Of a stretch of DNA of 64,000 bases, positions 60,686 through 64,000 are shown one piece after another (positions within the stretch are counted from its first letter, which is position 1; each line of letters begins with the position of its first letter). The stretch is taken from contig CAVVGK010000014.1 in NCBI GenBank assembly GCA_963747755.1, positions 1,116,001 through 1,180,000 of the forward strand. Reading direction: 5' to 3'. The translations under genes were made by a program, and so were the position numbers. Below the pieces are notes generated by a model. The model ran no database searches. It was given only the letters and a program-made list of their open reading frames with translations, and had not been told where the DNA came from. Source of the DNA: DATFVA01 sp963747755 (GTDB taxonomy: Bacteria; Bacteroidota; Ignavibacteria; Ignavibacteriales; Ignavibacteriaceae).

Positions 60686-62713
60686 CTATCGTGAAATTTT
60701 AACCAATAACATCGTCATATCGTCATTAACTTCGGCTGAACCCCTATGGCTGTTTATGCTTTTCCAGATTTCCTGCAATATATCACTGCTTTTATGCGAA
60801 GATTTATTCACAAGAAGTTCGGAAAGTTTGTCTTCACCGAATAGATCCATATGTTCATTCATTGCCTCAGTAATACCGTCGGAAAAAAAGGCGAAAATCT
60901 GATCAGGTTTAAGCTGAACTTCCTCTTCACACAATGTCTTCTCAAAAATAATTCCTTTTTCCAAACCTATCCCCAATCCCACGGTTCTGTATTTATTTAT
61001 TGTTCCGTTCTTCGCTGCGAATACCGGCATATGCCCTGCCCTGCAGAAATTCACCTTGTTTTTCTCCATATCGAAAAGAGCCAGGGTCATAGTGACAAAC
61101 CAGTTCCGTTCCATAGAATCATAAATTCTTCGATTGATTTCGACAAGGATATCTTTAGGTTCTCTGCCGGGTCTGCAGGCTGACTCGATCATAGTCTGCA
61201 GTTTGGTCATATAAAGTGAGGCTGATAATCCTTTGCCTGAAACATCGCCCACAACAACGAATAACTTATCGTCCCCTACGGGAATGAGATCGAAATAATC
61301 ACCCCCTACCTGCTGAGCGGGAATCATTTCACCGGAAATATCCAGACCTTTTATAGGAGGAATTTTCTTCGGGAGAAGACTTTGCTGAATTTTCCTTGCA
61401 AGGTCCAGATCCCTTTCGATTTTAATTTTTTCTGCTTCTGTTTTATACAGCCTGGCATTTTCCACCGCAATAGCGGATTGGTTTGCAACAGCGTACAGCA
61501 GATTGAGATCCCTGCCCGCAAACTTTGCTCCTGAGTGTTTTAACCCGAGCAGCATCAATCCTATAATCTTTTGTTTAATAATCATAGGTAGAATAGTATA
61601 AATACCTGCGTCCAAAAGTATCTTATAGCCTACGGGGACGGCAAACGGAAGATCCTCCTCCTCAATAACAGGAGATTTTGTGGTTGTATTTTTTTCTGTT
61701 ATTACTTTTTGAATATTTACCGCCGGAATTTTCAGATGTTCTGTCTCAATACCCACACTCCTGACAAGGATAAATTCTCCTTCCTTATTATCATACAGCA
61801 TAATCCCGAAGGTGTTTATTCTTAAAGACCTTACGAATGTCGTGGTCATGGTATCCAGGATATTCTCCAAACCAACCACTGTAGTAATATCATTGCTGAA
61901 ACTTACCAGTATCTTCTGATAGGCAAATTGTTCCGGATAAAACTTTTCAGTAAGAAAATCCTGGAATTTATCTTTGGTTGACTGGAAGATGAGAGCGAAT
62001 ATTATAAATATTATTCCTGCAATTACTCCCTTATACTCCGTACCGATAGCAGTACTTATAACCTGGCCTATGAGGTAAATTACCAGAAAATAAACGGCAG
62101 CAATGCTTATTGTAGCTGCTCCGTAGATTATGGTATTCTTGATAACGACACTGACATCCATCAGCTGATACCTGAAAATAGAATAACCGAAGGACACAGG
62201 AAGAATAAACAGAATAATTATAGGCATGTAAAATTCAGGTGAATTATACACCGTATCGGTAATTGCGGGGGCGATGAACCTGGTGTATAGAATGACAAGT
62301 ATCGCCAGGAAATATGCAATGAGAATAATGGATAAAGGTTTTCTTTCTGCTGCTGTTTTTAACCTGAAATAATTTATTAGAAGAGAAATAAATCCTGTGA
62401 GGAAAGCAACGCCGAGTACAACATTGGTTATATTATAAAAGTTTTCATAATGCATATTTCTGTCAGGCGAACCATATACAAACAGAAAGCGGTATATGAT
62501 CAATGCTATTAATATTACCGCCGGCAGGAGATAAAGGGTGTAATTAACAGATCTCTTTTTCACGAAATTGTATTCGTGAGGAAATATCCAGAAGAAATGC
62601 AGGATAAGGAACGGTGCGTATAGCATACCCCCGGTATTGAGAAAATCAATAAGGACCGCCAGAGGAAATATTCCCATTAAAAAAGGAATCATCTGATAAT
62701 TGAAAAGCAGCAT
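60686..62713 (-). CDS. Membrane GAF-SpoIIE phosphatase (C-terminal part of a split gene)
   Basis: A 675-residue frame: about seven membrane helices (residues 5-265), a GAF-like domain (LENILDTMTTTFVRSLRINTFGIM to ANQSAIAVENARLY), a short coiled coil (ARKIQQSLLPKKIPPIKG) and a PP2C domain with QQVGGDYFDL, VVVGDVSGKG, RAGHMP, FFSDGITE and NDDMTMLL. The ATG at 62713 has no good ribosome binding site, and a TAA lies two codons upstream in this frame. It overlaps the preceding PDZ/membrane frame by 68 bases and appears to continue its sequence in another frame, so the two are probably one gene with a frameshift. Confidence 0.85.
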   Translation of the reverse strand: MLLFNYQMIPFLMGIFPLAVLIDFLNTGGMLYAPFLILHFFWIFPHEYNFVKKRSVNYTLYLLPAVILIALIIYRFLFVYGSPDRNMHYENFYNITNVVLGVAFLTGFISLLINYFRLKTAAERKPLSIILIAYFLAILVILYTRFIAPAITDTVYNSPEFYMPIIILFILPVSFGYSIFRYQLMDVSVVIKNTIIYGAATISIAAVYFLVIYLIGQVISTAIGTEYKGVIAGIIFIIFALIFQSTKDKFQDFLTEKFYPEQFAYQKILVSFSNDITTVVGLENILDTMTTTFVRSLRINTFGIMLYDNKEGEFILVRSVGIETEHLKIPAVNIQKVITEKNTTTKSPVIEEEDLPFAVPVGYKILLDAGIYTILPMIIKQKIIGLMLLGLKHSGAKFAGRDLNLLYAVANQSAIAVENARLYKTEAEKIKIERDLDLARKIQQSLLPKKIPPIKGLDISGEMIPAQQVGGDYFDLIPVGDDKLFVVVGDVSGKGLSASLYMTKLQTMIESACRPGREPKDILVEINRRIYDSMERNWFVTMTLALFDMEKNKVNFCRAGHMPVFAAKNGTINKYRTVGLGIGLEKGIIFEKTLCEEEVQLKPDQIFAFFSDGITEAMNEHMDLFGEDKLSELLVNKSSHKSSDILQEIWKSINSHRGSAEVNDDMTMLLVKISR

Positions 62714-63230
62714 TAAATATTAATGTTGCTCCAACGGCATAAAAAACCCTCTGCACTCTTCCCTCGGGTTTAGCCATCAGCACTATAAAAGCAATGACCT
62801 GCCATAAAAATCCAAGAAGACTAATGCCGAGCAAAGAAAAATTTATAAGCTTTTTTATATAAACTTTTGTATTAATCAGTTTGTCGTTTTTCTTCTTAAC
62901 CGTATAGTTGGCGTAATCTCCGGCCTCAACTTTATTAAGTATGCGCTGGGCCTGTAAAGGTTCTTTTATTCTCTCCCCATTAATTGAAATAAGGTAATCG
63001 CCTTCGCGTATACCGGCATTCCAGGTAACACCGTTCACCTTTACGTTTTCGAACCTGAGAGCCAGAGAATCACCCTGCCTGACAGGGTACCATAAACATT
63101 CATCATTGGAGACTGGAGTAATAGTGGCGATGGTAAAGATATTCCCCAGGGCGAGAAGTATGAGAAAAAGACTCATAGCAATAATAATCTTCGACCTGAA
63201 TCTGATTAAATATTTTTTTATCGGATCCAC
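62646..63230 (-). CDS. PDZ/membrane N-terminal part of the phosphatase, probably frameshifted
   Basis: A 194-residue frame. A membrane helix (FRSKIIIAMSLFLILLALGNIF) is followed by a periplasmic region with a PDZ-type core (GVTWNAGIREGDYLISINGERI, residues about 68-90), then a helix (FSLLGISLLGFLWQVIAFIVLM) and ...KPEGRVQRVFYAVGATLIFN. From there the frame changes character to a polar end (AAFQLSDDSFFNGNISSGGPY), while in the other frame a hydrophobic helix (MIPFLMGIFPLAVLIDF) begins. The next frame starts at 62713. Two separate genes with a 68-base overlap is the alternative. Confidence 0.7.
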   Translation of the reverse strand: MDPIKKYLIRFRSKIIIAMSLFLILLALGNIFTIATITPVSNDECLWYPVRQGDSLALRFENVKVNGVTWNAGIREGDYLISINGERIKEPLQAQRILNKVEAGDYANYTVKKKNDKLINTKVYIKKLINFSLLGISLLGFLWQVIAFIVLMAKPEGRVQRVFYAVGATLIFNAAFQLSDDSFFNGNISSGGPY

Positions 63231-63288
63231 AGATTTATATTATCTCAGTTATAAAAAACAGGGGAAATATTATTCAAAAAATAAGCAA

Positions 63289-64000
63289 TTATTTTGCTTT
63301 AACCACCATGATAGTAATATCATCCGACTGTACAGCTCCGGAGGTAAAACCTATGACCTCCTGCCTGATTGTCTGAAGTATATCCGGGGGAGATAGGTGG
63401 AAAGTTTTCTTTGCAATTGCTTCAAGTCTTTCATCAGAAAATTCATCTCCTTCTTTATTCATCGCTTCAGATACACCATCCGTAAACATAATTATAACAT
63501 CATCCCTCTCAAGATCAACTACCTGGTACTCGTAAGGTGTTATTGTTTTCATCACGCCGAGGATTATTCCGCCCAGGGTGAGCTTGATTATTCGGCCTTT
63601 CCTTACCAGCAGAGGAGGGTTATGACCTGCATTCACGTAGGTAAACTTTTTACCTTCATCATCTATAACACCCCAGAAAAAAGTAATGAATTTGCCGTCT
63701 GAAGTATTTTCACTCACGAGATCATTTATCAGTCCTGTAGCTTCATCAAGAGCCATCCCATGCCTGACAATAGTTTTCAGGAATGCCTGCAGGTTAGCCA
63801 TAAGAAGGGCTGCAGGGACACCTTTACCCGAAACGTCGGCAATGGCGATACAAACATTATTTTCATCAAGCCTGATCAGATCATAATAATCGCCTCCTAC
63901 CTGTCGGGAGGAAACGTTCATTGCAGAGACTATAAAATTCTTAAATTCCGGTATTGAATGGGGAAGCAGATTTTTTTGGATATCCCTTGCAATATCCAGC
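63289..64000 (-). CDS. SpoIIE-type PP2C phosphatase, C-terminal fragment (cut by window edge)
   Basis: The frame continues past any start: the last bases read LDIARDIQKNLLPHSIPEF before an internal ATG at 63921, so the gene begins outside the window. The linker plus PP2C domain show RQVGGDYYDLI, IADVSGKGVPAALLM, YVNAGHNPP, MFTDGVSEAM and SDDITIMVVK, all the metal-binding positions. It is the third such phosphatase in the last 7 kb counting the split one's catalytic half, and it reads in the same direction. Its sensor domain is unknown. Confidence 0.92.
   Translation of the reverse strand, partial: LDIARDIQKNLLPHSIPEFKNFIVSAMNVSSRQVGGDYYDLIRLDENNVCIAIADVSGKGVPAALLMANLQAFLKTIVRHGMALDEATGLINDLVSENTSDGKFITFFWGVIDDEGKKFTYVNAGHNPPLLVRKGRIIKLTLGGIILGVMKTITPYEYQVVDLERDDVIIMFTDGVSEAMNKEGDEFSDERLEAIAKKTFHLSPPDILQTIRQEVIGFTSGAVQSDDITIMVVKAK

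Overview
This window is a contiguous chromosomal segment from a member of the Bacteroidota/Chlorobiota group, most likely class Ignavibacteria (or a close relative). The main pointer is five secreted proteins that end in a type IX secretion system (T9SS) type A sorting domain of the N(Y/F)PNPFNP...Lys form typical of that group. AT-rich gene spacing, meso-diaminopimelate-type MurE, many SpoIIE-type phosphatases and a FloA flotillin fit this. The taxonomic call is inference from protein style. No IS element, prophage, integron or CRISPR array was seen.

Layout. 1-9.3 kb, minus strand: a tightly packed division and cell wall (dcw) cluster in the order mraZ-rsmH-ftsL-ftsI-murE-murF-mraY-murD-ftsW (ftsW cut by the window edge), with short overlaps and a promoter plus three MraZ boxes ahead of mraZ. 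9.5-16.1 kb: a prolyl oligopeptidase lipoprotein, tRNA-Thr(CGU), a 31-residue ribosome-associated-type basic protein, a zinc-ribbon/TPR membrane protein, an HU-type protein, a small membrane protein and an S9 dipeptidyl peptidase. 16.6-31 kb: housekeeping and accessory genes on mixed strands (IMPDH/GMP reductase family, oligoendopeptidase F, DUF2231, truA, a small membrane protein with a coiled-coil lipoprotein, an MgtC-like protein, aldehyde dehydrogenase, a SpoIIE phosphatase, M64 peptidase, pyrE, a TPR protein, pterin carbinolamine dehydratase). 31-37.6 kb: clpC, then on the other strand floA, a membrane protein with a 7-residue Trp-His repeat, and a UvrD-like helicase. 37.7-45.2 kb: three T9SS cargo proteins, two of them tandem paralogues. 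45.6-54.0 kb, plus strand: glycosyltransferase and methyltransferase, a nucleoside salvage operon (cdd-tdk-nupC-punA), then secD-secF. 54.1-64 kb, minus strand: a DUF72 protein, a T9SS-sorted papain-like protease, a large hybrid histidine kinase and SpoIIE-type phosphatases, one of which appears split from its PDZ/membrane N-terminus by a frameshift.

How it works together: the dcw genes make and insert peptidoglycan precursors and build the septum. The four salvage genes import and recycle nucleosides. SecD/SecF drive the inner-membrane export step used by the lipoproteins and the T9SS cargo. The kinase and phosphatases form a signalling group whose targets are not in the window. No complete, clearly novel system was found. 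The observations most worth a second look are the split PDZ/phosphatase locus, the conserved palindrome over the Shine-Dalgarno and start codon of the two tandem secreted paralogues together with the module exchange between them, and the WHT-repeat protein sitting between flotillin and helicase genes.
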